Source of the DNA: Tetraselmis striata
Taxonomy: Eukaryota; Chlorophyta; Chlorodendrophyceae; Chlorodendrales; Chlorodendraceae
Length of the DNA: 64,000 nucleotides
Assembly (NCBI GenBank): GCA_006384855.1
Contig: VCJN01000700.1
Location: 1 to 64,000, forward strand
Direction: 5' to 3'
Below, piece after piece: positions 23,290 to 35,209 of this stretch (position 1 is the first letter of the stretch; each line of letters starts with the position of its first letter). A program made the position numbers and the translations under genes. A model generated the notes under the pieces. It was not told the origin of the DNA, searched no databases, and saw nothing but the letters and a program-made list of their open reading frames with translations.

Positions 23290-24010
23290 ATACAAGGTAT
23301 GCTGGCCCGTTTTGAGGATGCTGGCGTGAATTTCACTCCTTCAACTTGGGCGGTCGCGTACGCTGATCACGTGGCACGTTGCTCTGGGGGTGACTCCAAT
23401 TACGCCGCACACGAGTGGGCGGCACATGGCCTTTCCGACATTTGCCACGACGTGAAGTCCGCGCTGGGCGTGGGTGTCCAGATCCTCACGGACCCGTCGG
23501 TGCTTGTTTCTCTTCCGAAGGGCAGCGACGGCCGGCCGGACGATGTTGGGCTTTTTAGATATGGCGGTATCCGCGGGAACACGGTTGCTGTCGATACCAC
23601 CATTGCCCCTATCCTCGGCGTGTCAAGCTCGGATCCAACGACTAGTTTGCGGGCTGCAGAGCGCCACAAAATCCAGAAGTATGACGAGGGTGCCCGAAAC
23701 GCCGCCGGCAAGCTTCGCTTTGTCCTTTCGCCGTTTCCGAGTTTGGCTCGCTAGCCCCGCACGCTGAGGCTTTCTTGGTGGAGCTCGCGAAAGCTAGCCA
23801 CACACACACTGGCAAAAAAAACGGCAAGCTCTTGCTTGTCTGCGTGGCGCCGCCGTTTCTCCTTGCTCATCAACATGGCACATGCAGACAACGTTCTTGG
23901 CGGGGTCGAGACCGCGCGTGCGGCACGTGATGGTGCTCCTGCGCATGCGTCGCGTCGCTCGTCGGCATGTGTTGCTATGACCGGGGTCATTGGATGCAAG
24001 CGTCCTCGCC
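23290..24010 (+). pseudogene. C-terminal end of a LINE-type ORF2, frameshifted
   Basis: The main open frame (to 23754) holds a DDVG and VAVDTTIAP stretch followed by AAERHKIQKYDEGARNAAGK. This is the layout of the domain found after the reverse transcriptase in many algal LINE proteins (a D-hydrophobic-T strand, then an AE..K..KY helix, then G-x-F-x-P-F). Near 23728 the match moves to another frame (PFAVSEFGSLAPHAEAF), and near 23850 to a third (WRRRFSLLINMAHADNVL), so the copy is broken by at least two frameshifts. No reverse transcriptase precedes it. The same domain type is intact at 56931-59138. Confidence 0.65.
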
Positions 24011-24123
24011 GCGGCTGATAGCCTACCCCAAGACGGTGGTCCCTTTGGTTCATGGCAGCTAAGCGACTTCGTGGTTCCCGTGGCTCCTCCTTGTTTCTTG
24101 GCTCCATGGCCTCGTGCTCGACC

Positions 24124-24440
24124 TTGGTTTCAGGCTTATGTCTCTCCTTTGCTAGCAACCTTTCATAGTTGCTGTTAGTTCTGTTTGTAGTGCGCATTTG
24201 TGAAAGCCCTACCTGATGTAATAATATGGTTGGGTTGCCTTGATGCCACAGACTGCAATTTGCTGCTTGATGATATTCCAAAAAGTGCCCCACCCCCTCT
24301 CCGTTTTATGCTTGCAAATGGCAGGGAACCCCCTCACACAGCCATGCATTGAAAAAGTTCAGAAAAGTCATGCCACTGGGAGTTTTTATGGGAGCTGAGG
24401 TCATGTTCTACGAAGTAATGTCAGACCTAATAAAAGATAG

Positions 24441-24473
<33 letters not shown>

Positions 24474-24685
24474 GTTGAGGGGGGAAGGGGGACCTAAAAC
24501 ATAACGTTTAATCGTAACTGCCTAAGGATTTTTCGCGCTGCTAAATATCATCCGACAAGTGGCTACGGATTGATTTTTTTCCCTGCATCAGTTCTTTTTA
24601 AACATATACGCACAAAAAGCAGAACGAATAGCACTTTTGAAGGGTTGCCAGCAAAAGAGAGATATCGTCAGCCTGAAACAAAGGG
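24124..24685. repeat. imperfect inverted repeat around a G run
   Basis: The reverse complement of about 24124-24205 resembles 24605-24685 over some 65 bp, sharing GGTTGC-AGCAAA-GAGAGA and AGCCTGAAAC. Between the arms is a 30-base G run (24443-24472). It may be a fold-back element or two opposed copies of a dispersed repeat. Confidence 0.5.
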
Positions 24686-25229
24686 TCAAGCACGCGAGGG
24701 ATTATTGCATAGCGCTATATGGGTCGTCAAAGAGCGGGCCGGAGTACAAGTTTCAACGGGAGGGGCTGTGTGGTTTGCCGAAAAGACGCTTAGGCTCATG
24801 TTACAGTTTTTTCAAAGGCAGTAGCCTGCCTGTCGGCAGCCCGCAAGAACAGAAAGCACGAGGTAAGGGAGGGAGGGACGCGGCCCGCCACATGGTAGGC
24901 GGGGCGCGACGATGGAAGACGGGGACAGCAGATAGCCCGCTAATTTTTATTAGAGTTGTACCTCGAGTGGGGTCGACTCACAGCGTAGTGTGCAGTCGAC
25001 CGTTGTGCTCGTAGTTTGTACGGCAGTTTCTATCTCAAGCAGGCAGATTTCGGGTGTTGAAGCACACTCGTACTACCGTATTTTTGGTACGATGTATAGC
25101 TGCGTGCGTTGCATGCGTGCCAAATATATAACCTGTGTACGCAAGCGAGCGCGCGCATAGGTCGCCATGCGGAAAGGAAACCCCAAATACTGGTAGTAAA
25201 TTACATTTCAAAGGGAAGGGGTTGTGCCG
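24686..25229. other. no gene recognised
   Basis: Open frames are present, but none shows a domain. The right edge is where the decayed RT/RNase H element begins on the opposite strand. Confidence 0.4.
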
Positions 25230-26400
25230 TTTGCCGATCTCGATACTGGGGCACGACTCAAGAGGGCGCCGGCCGGCCCGAGGGGCGGACGAGGGGCGGT
25301 CAAAAACCCGGGACCGGGCACAGGGCCCGAAGGGGGAGCCGGCAGGCGACTACCGGCGAGTTGGGAGGACCGACGCCAGAGCGCACCCCGAGGCGGCCAG
25401 GCGCGAAGAGGTCCGGGGAGGGCGGAAAGACAACCACCTCGGATGTCATTTCCGAGATGCGCCGGTGCCAGCTGCGGTCGGGCCAGTAGCGCGCGATGAT
25501 GGTGGCCGCCGCGCCTGAGATGTGCAGTTTTGATGACGAGGTCGTCGATGAGCCCCCATGGAGGGTTGCACCAGCTGTGCTCACGACGCCATGCGCAGTC
25601 GGAGAGGCGCAGGCTGTCGGTAGCCTCACTGCAACGGTCACGCCGGCGGGAAATCTAGCGCGGGAGCAGCGCCGTCTCCATGATAGCGAAGCGGTCGATG
25701 GTGTGACGCCTCTAGATGTTGTCGAGGTGGTTGAAGTGGCGTAGGTTAAACGCCAATTCGTCGTACTAGTCAATCTCGCGGTTGAGGCGGTCATCCCACG
25801 TGACTGTTCGCCGTGGTATCGATGTAGCGCGCACGGATGGAGATGTCGTTGGAGTAAAGGATGAACCACAGATTTCGTAGCTCTGTCATGAGCAGAGGGG
25901 AGCGGGAGGTGAGGTTGGCGATGTGGACCACCGTCCCCCATGTTGTCCTCGTGGAGCGGCACTACCTGTCGACCTCGCATCTCCGATAGGAAGGCGAGCA
26001 CGGCGTACCGGACAGCCTTGAGCTCCTTGTAGGTGATGTGCAGCTCGCGGTCGTAGTCGTATCAGAAATCGCGCGCCTCGGTGGTGTCATCGACGAGGAC
26101 GGCGCCCTATCCGTAGCCGGAGCTGTCGACACGCATATAGGCCGTCTTCACGGGCTTGTAGACGGAGCGGTTGTTGCTGTGGTTGGGCGGGACCGCCACC
26201 CACCATTCGAGGTCGTGTCGGATGAGCTGGTGCGTCATCTTGACGCGCCCGCTCCATGAGTCCTTCGTGCGGAGCACGTCGTGCAGCTCGCGCAAGTAGA
26301 ACCGTGCCGGCTTATTGATGGCGAGGAACGTGAATTGGGGACGCCATGCCAGTGACGCGAGCTCTCGCACATGCAGCCATCGCTTATCCCTCTTAGCACA
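25230..26400 (-). pseudogene. RNase H and C-terminal part of a DIRS-like RT polyprotein
   Basis: On the minus strand, fragments in shifting frames give in order: the RT connection (LAINKPARFYLRELHDVL, 26370-26300), a WW motif (about 26205), an RNase H-like stretch with LAFLSEMRGRQVVPLHED (about 26000-25940), and a final domain with the ATIIARYWPDRSWH and PLRALCPVPGF blocks (25500-25300). The same order is found in DIRS-like retroelement polyproteins. Stops and frameshifts make it dead. Its upstream half is most likely the RT fragment at 32780-33870; the two halves join almost seamlessly. Confidence 0.65.
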
Positions 26401-28233
26401 AACATTGGTTCAAAATAAATGTTAGGTTCGTCAAAAGTTTCATGGTTGCGGTGTTAAGCAATGTTGGCCTCAAAACCCTAATTTTCAGGGGACAAGACAC
26501 GCGCCACAAAATAATCTAAGTGCCGACGTCTTGCCCCCGGCGGGCTTTCATGGATGGGGCAACATGATGATCACCGATTTAGCTTGGTACAGATGATGAT
26601 CACGGATATAACTTGGTACTGTATTACCAAGTAACGTAGTGGGCGCTGTCAGTAATTATAGCTAACCAAGTCTGTAATAGAAATGTTGAAACCATAATAA
26701 CATTGCCATTGCTATTTTCATGTATGATCAAAGCTACCATGCAGCAACACATGGATGGTAATACAAGCAATGCAAGAGTAAAGTCTCCTAGACAAGCTTC
26801 GAAACCATCATGTTTGTCATGCATCCGAAAGGCATGAAGAGAGGACATGAATGATATGCAGATGCTCCGAAACCAATTATGGTGACACATTGTTACACAT
26901 GTATTCATGGCCGGCTCTCAATTAGAAAATAGGCGCGGCCGCCCAAGTGCCTACGCGCACACATGACTGGGGCTGCTTGCGGCAGCGGCTTAGTCACCCA
27001 GCGCATCATCATCACTATCACTGGAAGCATCATCACCCTCCTCTGAATCCGCCGGCTCGGAGGAGTGCCCGCCTTCCTCCTCGTCCTCGTCCTCGTCATC
27101 ACCTTCATCCCCATCTTCCTTCTCTTCGCCGTTGGTAGACAACGGCATCATGATCATCACCGTGATAGCCCCCAGCATTGCCGGTATCGGCATCGACACC
27201 TAGGTCGTTGGTTGGCGCTTCTACTCACGACAACCATTTTTGCACAGACCGAGGTATCTCCCCCTACCTTGATTCGATCTGGCAACATCGGCTTGTAGTG
27301 CTTGCAAGTATGTGCTCCTTGGCGATACGGGAGGCTGCAATAATAAAGCAAAATGGTTATCGAAAGGGACACATTGAGAAATAACATTATTCGTATTTCC
27401 GTCCCTTGCCGTCATTTATCTTAGCACGAGTTAATCGATTGTTGATTGTTATGAGTATTAAGCATAGATTAGCGCATTCCAAGTTTTGCTCTCGAAAGAC
27501 ATCCAGCATTTTTTGTCGTATTTTGAATAGAAGCATAAGATCTACTCTGGACTAAATAGCCAACTACCTGTAAGCCACTACAGGAGGCTTGTTGCAGCCA
27601 CGCACTCGTATATTCAAAGGGCCATGAGCTTGTAACCCGGCCGAAAGCGATGAGTGTTTTACTGCATCAAAATAATCAAAAGTATGGTACCGGTACCGTA
27701 CCTTGCCTAAAAAGCAGTACGATTTACGGTACCCCGGTCCCGTACATGAAACCGAAATTATTTGCAGCATGCTGACAATACCTGCTGCTCATCAGAATTT
27801 CGAGTTTCGCTCTGCTTATTTTTTACTTTTTAGTGTAATTACGCTATCGCCAATATGCTTGTCATACCGTAAAATGAGTGAGTGCATACATAAATAGCGC
27901 AAAAAACCCGCAATGCGCCGTCATCATGATTAAATTTAATGAAGTTTCACTAGTCACTACTAGTAGTAGAAAGTACCGTAAAAGACGAGTACCGATACGG
28001 TATTCCGGCATACTAATCGCTATACCAGTATACAAAGACCGGGCCGCTGCTAGGCGGCTTGATGTGTTGATTTTCTAGTAATACTACTCTTAGCATTTAG
28101 CAGTAGATAGGTGGATTTCTCACTGCCCTTTTGTCATTAACACCAGTACAAACAAAAGTGATAATGTGCCACGCTGACTACGCGGGGGCACATCATCCGT
28201 AGTAGGATGTAGGCATGCGATGGACAGGACAGG
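26401..28233. other. start of the 6.4-kb insert; no clear gene
   Basis: This stretch splits the RT element. A minus-strand open frame at 26990-27199 ends in a strongly acidic tail (runs of E and D, ending DALGD) and might be the C-terminus of an unknown protein. The rest is AT-rich with no recognisable content. Confidence 0.4.
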
Positions 28234-28370
28234 ATGGACACATGCGTCCATCCACAGCATGGACGCATGCTTCCATCCACAGCATGGACGCATGCGTCCA
28301 TCCACAGCATGGGCGCATGCGTCCATCCACAGCATGGACGCATGCGTCCATCCACAGCATGGACGCATAA
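28234..28370. repeat. 25-bp palindromic satellite, array 1
   Basis: Five to six tandem units of 25 bp. The best unit is the 18-bp perfect palindrome ATGGACGCATGCGTCCAT followed by a seven-base linker CCACAGC. Some units carry TTCC in place of GTCC in the right palindrome arm. Confidence 0.95.
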
Positions 28371-28584
28371 TAATACAGGTACCGTACCGGTAATCGCTAT
28401 ACTTACTACCGAGTACAAATAAATGCGACAATGTACTACGCTGACTACGCGATGGTCCATCCAAAGGATGGGCACATCCTTAGCCCAACCATAGGATGGG
28501 CACATGTACCGGTACCGGTAGGGTACTCGCTGGATACGGGCCGCCTTTAGGCGCTAAGATGGATCAAATAGATTAGGACCATTG

Positions 28585-28765
28585 CGTCCATCCACACTGT
28601 GGATGGACGCATGCTTCCATCCACAGCATGGACACACGCTTCCATCCACAGCATGGACGCATGCGTCCATCCACAGCATGGACGCATGCTTCCATCCACA
28701 GCATGGACACATGCTTCCATCCACAGCATGGACACATGCTTCCATCCACAGCATGGACGCAGGCA
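28585..28765. repeat. 25-bp palindromic satellite, array 2
   Basis: About seven units in the same orientation as array 1, with more ACACATGCTTCC variants. A half-unit duplicate around ACTGTGGATGG opens the array. Confidence 0.95.
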
Positions 28766-29879
28766 AACAGGCTACTGCAAAACCAAATAAATACCATGTA
28801 TTACCCCTGAGGAAATGAGATATTTAGAATGTCCATTAATATATGAAACCCGGCATCTACTGAAAGCAAGGGCTCTTGAAATACATATTTAGCTAAAAAA
28901 GATGGACGATGCCTCTCTCACCTGCCGCGTTTCAGTTGCAGGTGGTTACGTATACTCTTGCCCCTAGCAGGGTGGGACTCCTATTCGCAGAGTAGAGCTG
29001 TCGATGGCGAGTTCCATATCTTCGATATCGAGGATTGCATGAGGCCGGGCGGCCGAGTGGCCGCCGTCTGCAGGCGCATAGCAGCGCCATCGGCACATAT
29101 TGGTCAGTACAACAACATATATAACAATGTGGAGACACAGAGAGCCCGAGGTTGCGTGGGTAGGCTAGCGGTGCAAGACTCGACTCTTGTCATTTGAGGT
29201 GGGCGAGGCTGGGCGAAGTGCGAAATTGTGGGTCCATGAGCGTTACCTGGTGGTTGACCGATAGGGGCGTTGGGCAGATGGGGTGACCTGATCCCGCGCT
29301 TGACCTGCTCGGTCGCGAACGATACCGCATCCAACCACATGTCAGGTTCAGGCAAAGGAAATGGCAAGGCTCGGTCCGTACCGGGAACGCGGCGGACATG
29401 TCTGGGCAGGCTCGCGAGGAAGTAGATGGTGGTGTTGAGGGTGGTGGAGAAGTGAGTTATGAACTCTCGTCAGCAGCCCTTGGTCAGCAGATTGGGCCCG
29501 ATGGCGGCGGCGCCGCCACAGGGGTTTAGCACGAAGTACTGAAAGAGCGCATATATGATAATAAATATTATACCGATTAATATCGTTCGATGTATTACGG
29601 AATGTATTGTATAGCATATCAATTCGTGTAGTTTTACAGTAGTACTGGTTCGATAAATAAATCCATACTGTACGATGTACTGCGATTGATCGGTATATGA
29701 TTTGCGTTGACCGGGTGCTCGCAACCACAGATATGGAGGGCAACCTTTGACCGACGAGTCAACATACAATCCGAAATACCACCCAAGGTTTGACTGAGGA
29801 CGATCGTAGGGCGGTCCACCATCAAGGTTCTTCTCATTTCACAGTCTCTCGCCGTCGCTCATCCCCACCTCCCCCTTCC
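28766..29879. other. no gene recognised
   Basis: AT-rich DNA without a credible coding frame. Short open frames are present on both strands, none with a recognisable domain. Confidence 0.4.
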
Positions 29880-30434
29880 TATCCGATGGCGCTCACTTCA
29901 TCTTCCAAGCCGATTCACGCACTTGTGTCGTGCCAAATAAACCTCGCAATTCCGGTAAGCTTGGCCAAGCCGAGTATCGCTACATTCAACGCGATGGCGC
30001 GATTGGTGGAGGAAAGACCACCGGTTTGAGCTTTCGTCGCGATACCCAAGAGGGCATCCTCTCGTGCGCGTTTGTTGTTGACTCACACGCTCGACCGCAA
30101 GGCCGTTCATCCTTGTTGCAAAAGCAACAAGTGCCTCTTTCGACTCATTGGCTCGCCCCTTGACCCATCGGCACCCACGATGGTGGAAGCACGTTGCCGC
30201 GACGAATTCTTGTTTGATGTTTGCGAGACCCGTAAGGAGATGCATGCGGAGGGGCAGAATCGCTCACGCGATATCCTCGTTGCCCGACTCAAGCTCGCGC
30301 TCCAACCGGAGGAGTCTCCTCCATCCCCCGCTCAAGGTAATTCCTACCTTTATTCCCGCGAAGAGTCGAAGCAGGAATTGTGGAAGAGGCCCAACGGAAC
30401 CTTGCTCCGGGCGAGTGCCTTTTCATTACTTTAG
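29880..30434 (+). pseudogene. possible transposase-related fragment, N-terminal
   Basis: The frame at 30072-30434 contains a CCKSNKCL motif followed by a charged helix with CRDEFLFDVCETRKEM. This resembles the start of a family of long algal transposon-linked proteins that carry Cys-rich N-termini. The matching later part may be the frame at 31892-32305, with satellite sequence and about 1.4 kb of other DNA in between. The assignment is tentative. Confidence 0.3.
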
Positions 30435-30516
30435 CCTTCTATTAGTTCAGCCGAGTGTGTCCATTCCTTTTCCGTTTCAAGCAAGGCTATTATTATCTGG
30501 CTGGAATATATTTGCG

Positions 30517-30745
30517 TCCATCCACAGGATGGACGCGTGGCACATAAAAAAATAACTGAGTACATCAACGAGTATATTCGCTTTGAGGTACGGGTAAGGA
30601 GCTCCTTTCGTATCGAACATGGTATACGGATTTGGTATTCGTTTCCCTCCACAGTCGCCATGCGTCCATGCTGTGGATGGACGCATGGTGCGTCCATGCT
30701 GTGGATGGACGCATGGTGCGTCCATCCGGTGGACGGACGCATGGT
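30517..30745. repeat. 25-bp palindromic satellite, array 3 (reverse orientation)
   Basis: A single unit lies at 30517-30545, and three inverted-orientation units lie at about 30660-30745 (GCGTCCATGCTGTGGATGGACGC type). The orientation is opposite to arrays 1 and 2. Confidence 0.85.
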
Positions 30746-31775
30746 GACTCGAGGGGGTTGTGTTGCACATCATACCACACCACATACGCAATGAACAGAT
30801 AAACAGATACACACCTGTGGATGAACAAATTGCGCGACCGAGCCACCCGATCGTAGTTGCGTCGTCACACACAACTACGTTACATACACAGTGTTATATA
30901 CAGCGTTATATACATATCATTCTATGCCGCGCGCCCGCGTAGTAGCGTCCGCTGGACCCGCCATCACAAAGTTGCAACTGCCCATCGCGACCCCGACGGC
31001 ACCCGAGCCCCTAAGCTCCGAGAGATCATGCCCATAACAGTGCTTGCGTCTGAGCAGGCCGCTGCTGGTTGTCGTCAATGCCGCTAGTTGTGCGAAACTG
31101 CAAATACCTGTAGACGGACGAGACGCAGGTATCTGAAGACAGCCCCCGCGCACGCAGGTGGCACGACGATGACCGCGTGTACTCGATCAGTACATGGTAT
31201 GGCCTCGCAAGCCGTCCCTACCAGTACAGGTGTGAATTACAAAAAGGACAGTAACAAATCCACCTGCTGCTAAAAGTAGTACTAGAAAAGTAGTACCAGT
31301 AGTTGCTTTTGTAATCCAAACCAGTAGTCGCTAGAGTGCCCTTTGCAGCTAGCTCATGTAACTATTAGTAGTCGCTGCTACTACCGCCCGTAGCTGGCGA
31401 GTAAATTATTATGCTATTTCTGGTACCGGGTAATCCTTACCGCGGTCGGGGGCTTTTTTTTTTTTTTTTCGCCCCCGGGACAGGACTGGCACCAGTGAAA
31501 CCCTTGCAGCGTCTCTACGACCGCGGTCGGGGGCTATCTTGCCTGCGGAGCGGGTCCTGGTCTCCTGGATGCACCTCGTGGCGTTCTGCCCTGTCCTGGC
31601 CTGGCCTGGCCTGTACGAGCGACTACATTATTATACTACTACAAGTGTTATACTACTACAGTAGTACTGGCGGCATCCCGGCTATAGCAAGTACTGTCGC
31701 GCTATTGTTAATATGTCGAGCACTGTACGAGTATGCATGGGTAATGATGCTGGGTTCGGTTACTTAGCGACTTTT

Positions 31776-31813
31776 TATGGTGATTTTCTGATATCGCCTT
31801 CTGCTGCTAGCTC
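31776..31813 (+). mobile_element. LINE 3' tail, isolated copy
   Basis: The segment with GATATCGCCTTCTGCTGC followed by TAGCTCATG matches the reverse complement of the 3' end of the LINE at 56865-56930. It is a short 5'-truncated insertion. Confidence 0.65.
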
Positions 31814-31891
31814 ATGGTGTATATATATACACTTACTTACTGACTGGCAGTACCTACCATAGTTCGAGGTACGACAGTAGGTGAATTTGTT

Positions 31892-32305
31892 ATGATACCT
31901 ACGCTAGCGGCAGGCTTGAGCATACATACTAAACCGTGTCTGGCGGGCAAGCGCAATGCTAGTTGCCATGCATGCTGGATGAGGAAGTCCCGAGTGTACA
32001 ACTTGATGTATGTTGCCGACTGCAAGGATCGTAACAGTGAGTGCTTCCTTTCCGCGGGTCCTAGTAATGGGTATTTGACTTTAATCGGCAACATTCACCA
32101 ACTTTCATTGTGTCCCCAAATTGATTTAGGGAAACACGCATCAATTTCCTCCTTCCGCCGAGCGTGGCTTCAATTGTTTCCGCATGTGAAGATTCCGAAG
32201 GCCAAGCGTTTCACCAAATGCAACTTGTTTGCCACTTTGCTCATCAACGACCACCGCTTCAATGCATACGAGAAGAAGTGCGTTTTGGACATGTTGACAA
32301 TATAA
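31892..32305 (+). pseudogene. possible transposase-related fragment, middle part
   Basis: A 137-residue frame holds ISSFRRAWLQLFPHVKIPKAK followed by RFTKCNLFATLL. A serine/phenylalanine-tryptophan-proline spacing leading into a Cys motif is typical of the segment just before the catalytic domain in some eukaryotic transposon proteins. No catalytic acidic triad is visible in this window. I treat it as a fragment of the same gene as 29880-30434. Confidence 0.3.
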
Positions 32306-32779
32306 TGATAGACAGTGGTGTTGTACGTACGTATCTGTAGGGGCCTTTGTGGGGGGCGGGAGGGGGGGGGGGTGCGAGTGTTGGCTACTCGTGCCCATTA
32401 GAAAATGCGATTTGAGCACTGTAACAATTAGACACTTCAAGTATTTCCCCCTCGCACGCTTGCCCCACGATCATACGACGTCAAACGCAATGAATTGATG
32501 GGTGGCGCGCGTCCTGACTTAGGTTTTTCCTCGCATCCGCTCTGCGCATGCCCAATTTTGCACGTTTTGCGCGGGTAAATAGTGAAATCGAGTGCAACCA
32601 AGGGGATTTTGTGCAATTGTGCCTCCAAAACATGCGTTTTGAGAATTTCGTGCAAAATGGCTCAAAAAAAAGGCAACTTTCACAAGTGAACAACATAACA
32701 TGTTTAATCACAGCGAATGAGGCCAAGGGTTGTAGCAGCAAGTGAATCGAGTTTTCGAGGGGGGGGGGGGGGGGGGGGA

Positions 32780-33870
32780 GGGGGCCTCAAATCGTACCGC
32801 TTTGTAAGTCGAACTCCATACCGAGGTGCTCAAGCCGTTGTACCGGCTCTCACTGGCCCCTGTCGGGGTGTCGGCTGAGACCTTGCTTTCCGAGTAAGAA
32901 GGTGACTGAGGCGGTCGCGCAAAGCGTAGGCTTGCGCCCGGCTGGACGCAAAGAACACGAAGTCGTCCATATAGGGGAGCATGCGGCAGCCACGGAAGTG
33001 GCTACTGCGCAGCGCTTGACGTTGACCCAGCATGTTGAGCTTGACGCGACGCACTCCTTGGGAGGTCGATGCGAAGTCGGGGCGCCGCAAATAGCGGTTG
33101 AACGCCGCAGTGAGAGAGCATTAGTAGTGTGGGCTTAGGCTCCACCCCATGGGGAGCCCCACCAGGCGGTAGATGAGCTTGCCTCGGCAGTCGACGGTAG
33201 AATAGTCTCGGTCCTCGGGAGCGATGCCGACGGCGTAGAAGCCGTCATGTAGGTCCATGAAGAGCATGTCGTCACCCGGCCATGCCATGTGACGCAGTCG
33301 CGTGAGGGTCTCGAAACTCAGGTCCCGCTCCTCGCAATACCGGGTGAGGGGTCGTAGGTCGATGATAAGCCGTCATTTGTTGACGCCCGGCTTAGGAGCA
33401 ACAACCGAGAGACCCGCCGTGAGCATGCGCATTGGCTTTCCTCCCACACTCCGCTGGCCAGGAAGCGAGCCAGCTCCGTCGTTGTCCGTGAAGCGTATTT
33501 GGTCGGTAGTCGCGTCTTCCATCGATACTCCTTGCTCAAAAGGGGCGGGCGGCCCGTTCTTGAGCGGAAGGCGCACGCCGTTGCGGATCATGTCGACGAT
33601 CATGCGTCCGGCGCCGATGTCCACCCATGCCTGCCAGTCCAAGCGCCCTACCAGGTGGCGCATGTAATCAAACTCAAGAGTCCACGAGTTGATGCGCAAG
33701 CCGGAGTCCGCATGGCTGCGCGCTTGGCGCGTAGTATGTAGGTGTTCGTCCTCGTCGCTCGGGAGCGACATCGACCGCCCTAGGCCTTCGCACATGCCGA
33801 CAGTATACCCACTGAGTGATGTCCCGGCGACGCAGCGGCCGTGCGGTGCTCTGCGGCGACGGTTTCAGCA
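32780..33870 (-). pseudogene. reverse transcriptase half of a DIRS-like polyprotein
   Basis: On the minus strand the frame 33795-33373 carries the pre-RT segment (VDMIRNGVRLPLKNGP) and the fingers. The next frame holds the RLIIDLRPLTRY block (about 33370) and FMDLHDGFYAV (about 33255). Further on come GLPMGWSLSP (about 33150), the catalytic PYMDDFVFF (about 32970) and a HLGMEFDLQSG block (about 32810). Several frames and an in-frame TAG show it is dead. It stops at a 20-base G run (32759-32778). The expected continuation is found at 26400, so a single element appears to have been split. Confidence 0.7.
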
Positions 33871-34354
33871 CTGGTTTCGGAGCATTTTTGGGAGCATGCG
33901 TTTGTTCCCGGCGAGCATTCCGTGTGTCGGGGCCCTAGCCCCCCCCCCCCCTCACCCCCCCCCCCCACCCCCCCCCCCCCCAACTGTTGTATGTGCTGAT
34001 ATGTAGTCATATATATATATATAGTCTAGCGATCCCCAGCGCGTAAAACGGATTCTGCGTATTTTTGGGTTGATGGCGGTATACATGCACTGCCATATTA
34101 TGCGGCAAACACTGCGGGGTACGCTACGGAGCGGCAGCAAATATATGCTCGGAGAGCAATCGCGACGTTCTGAGCTGCAAATCACGCCATGTGCTGGCTA
34201 TATATAGTCCACTATGCCACCATGATTTTAGCTGGAATAGCCACCACATGGGGCAGCATCCGGGCGTTGCGGCGACGGTTTCGGCACTGGTTTCGGAGCA
34301 TTTTTGGGAGCTGCGTTGTTCCCGGCGAGCATTCCGTATTGTGGGAATCCTACC

Positions 34355-34388
<34 letters not shown>

Positions 34389-34655
34389 CTGTTTGTATGT
34401 GCGGATATGTAGTCATATATATAATCTAGCGATCCCCAATGCGAGAACATATTCTGCGCATTTTTGGGTTGGCGGTATACACGCACTGCCATATTGTGCG
34501 GCAAACACTGCGGAGTATGCTTCGGAGCGGCAGCAAATATATACTCGGATAGCAATCGCCACGTTTCAAGCTGCAAATCATGCGATGTGCTGAGTACATA
34601 TAGTCCACTATGCCATCATGATTTAAGCTGAAATAGCCGCCATCTTAAGCAGCAT
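33846..34655. repeat. two tandem copies of a 413-bp repeat
   Basis: GGCGACGGTTTC recurs at 33858 and 34271. The copies (33846-34258 and 34262-34655) share GGAGCATTTTTGGGAG, the CGGCAAACACTGCGG segment and the AGTCCACTATGCCA segment, with about 10-15 percent divergence judged by eye. Each contains a C-rich run at the same place: interrupted in copy 1 near 33941-33980, and a 30-base run at 34356-34385 in copy 2. Confidence 0.85.
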
Positions 34656-35209
34656 CCGGGCGCTGCCGTGCGATTTCAGTGCTACCCTTCGTTTCGGACT
34701 TCGGAGCAACAGCAGCCCGGCGGCAGGACATCAAGACATGCCTACTGCTCTTACATGTATAGTAGGTCGCTAGTGAATCCGGGCCGTACTTTCCACAATC
34801 CGCAATAGCAAGTGAACCCGGTAGCGCGGCGGCGGTGCTGGCGCGGAGATTGAGAGACCACAATATGATAAAAATGCATCTGTGTGCAATCCAGTAGCCA
34901 GACAATGATGGTGATGTTCATGAAAAGGTTAAAATCGTAGCACATGCAGCCTTGTGTTAAAATTGTGCACACCGGTTCGCACCAGTGTGCATGGTCCCCA
35001 CCCCTGCCCATGCCCTTTACATGTGCTAAAATGTCTACGGCTGACATTGGCAAACGATACAATGGTACTAAGCGCCTCCAGTGGCCGATTCCGCAGGCGC
35101 AGCCGGCGTGGCGGCTGATGCCGCCGACGCTGACGATGACGCTGACGCCGTAGGGGCTGTCGCCTTGTTGCGGGTGCCCGCCTCGCATGCGCTCAGGGCT
35201 TACCTGGCC
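34656..35209. other. no gene recognised
   Basis: Mixed-composition DNA. Frames are open on the minus strand, but nothing resembles a known domain. Confidence 0.35.

Noticed and set aside
28234..28765. Possible CRISPR-like array
   Set aside because: The units are directly tandem with a constant seven-base linker and no unique spacers, and the setting is eukaryotic.
28137..28818. Open frames with MDACVHPQHG-type repeats
   Set aside because: They are translations of the 25-bp satellite in all frames.
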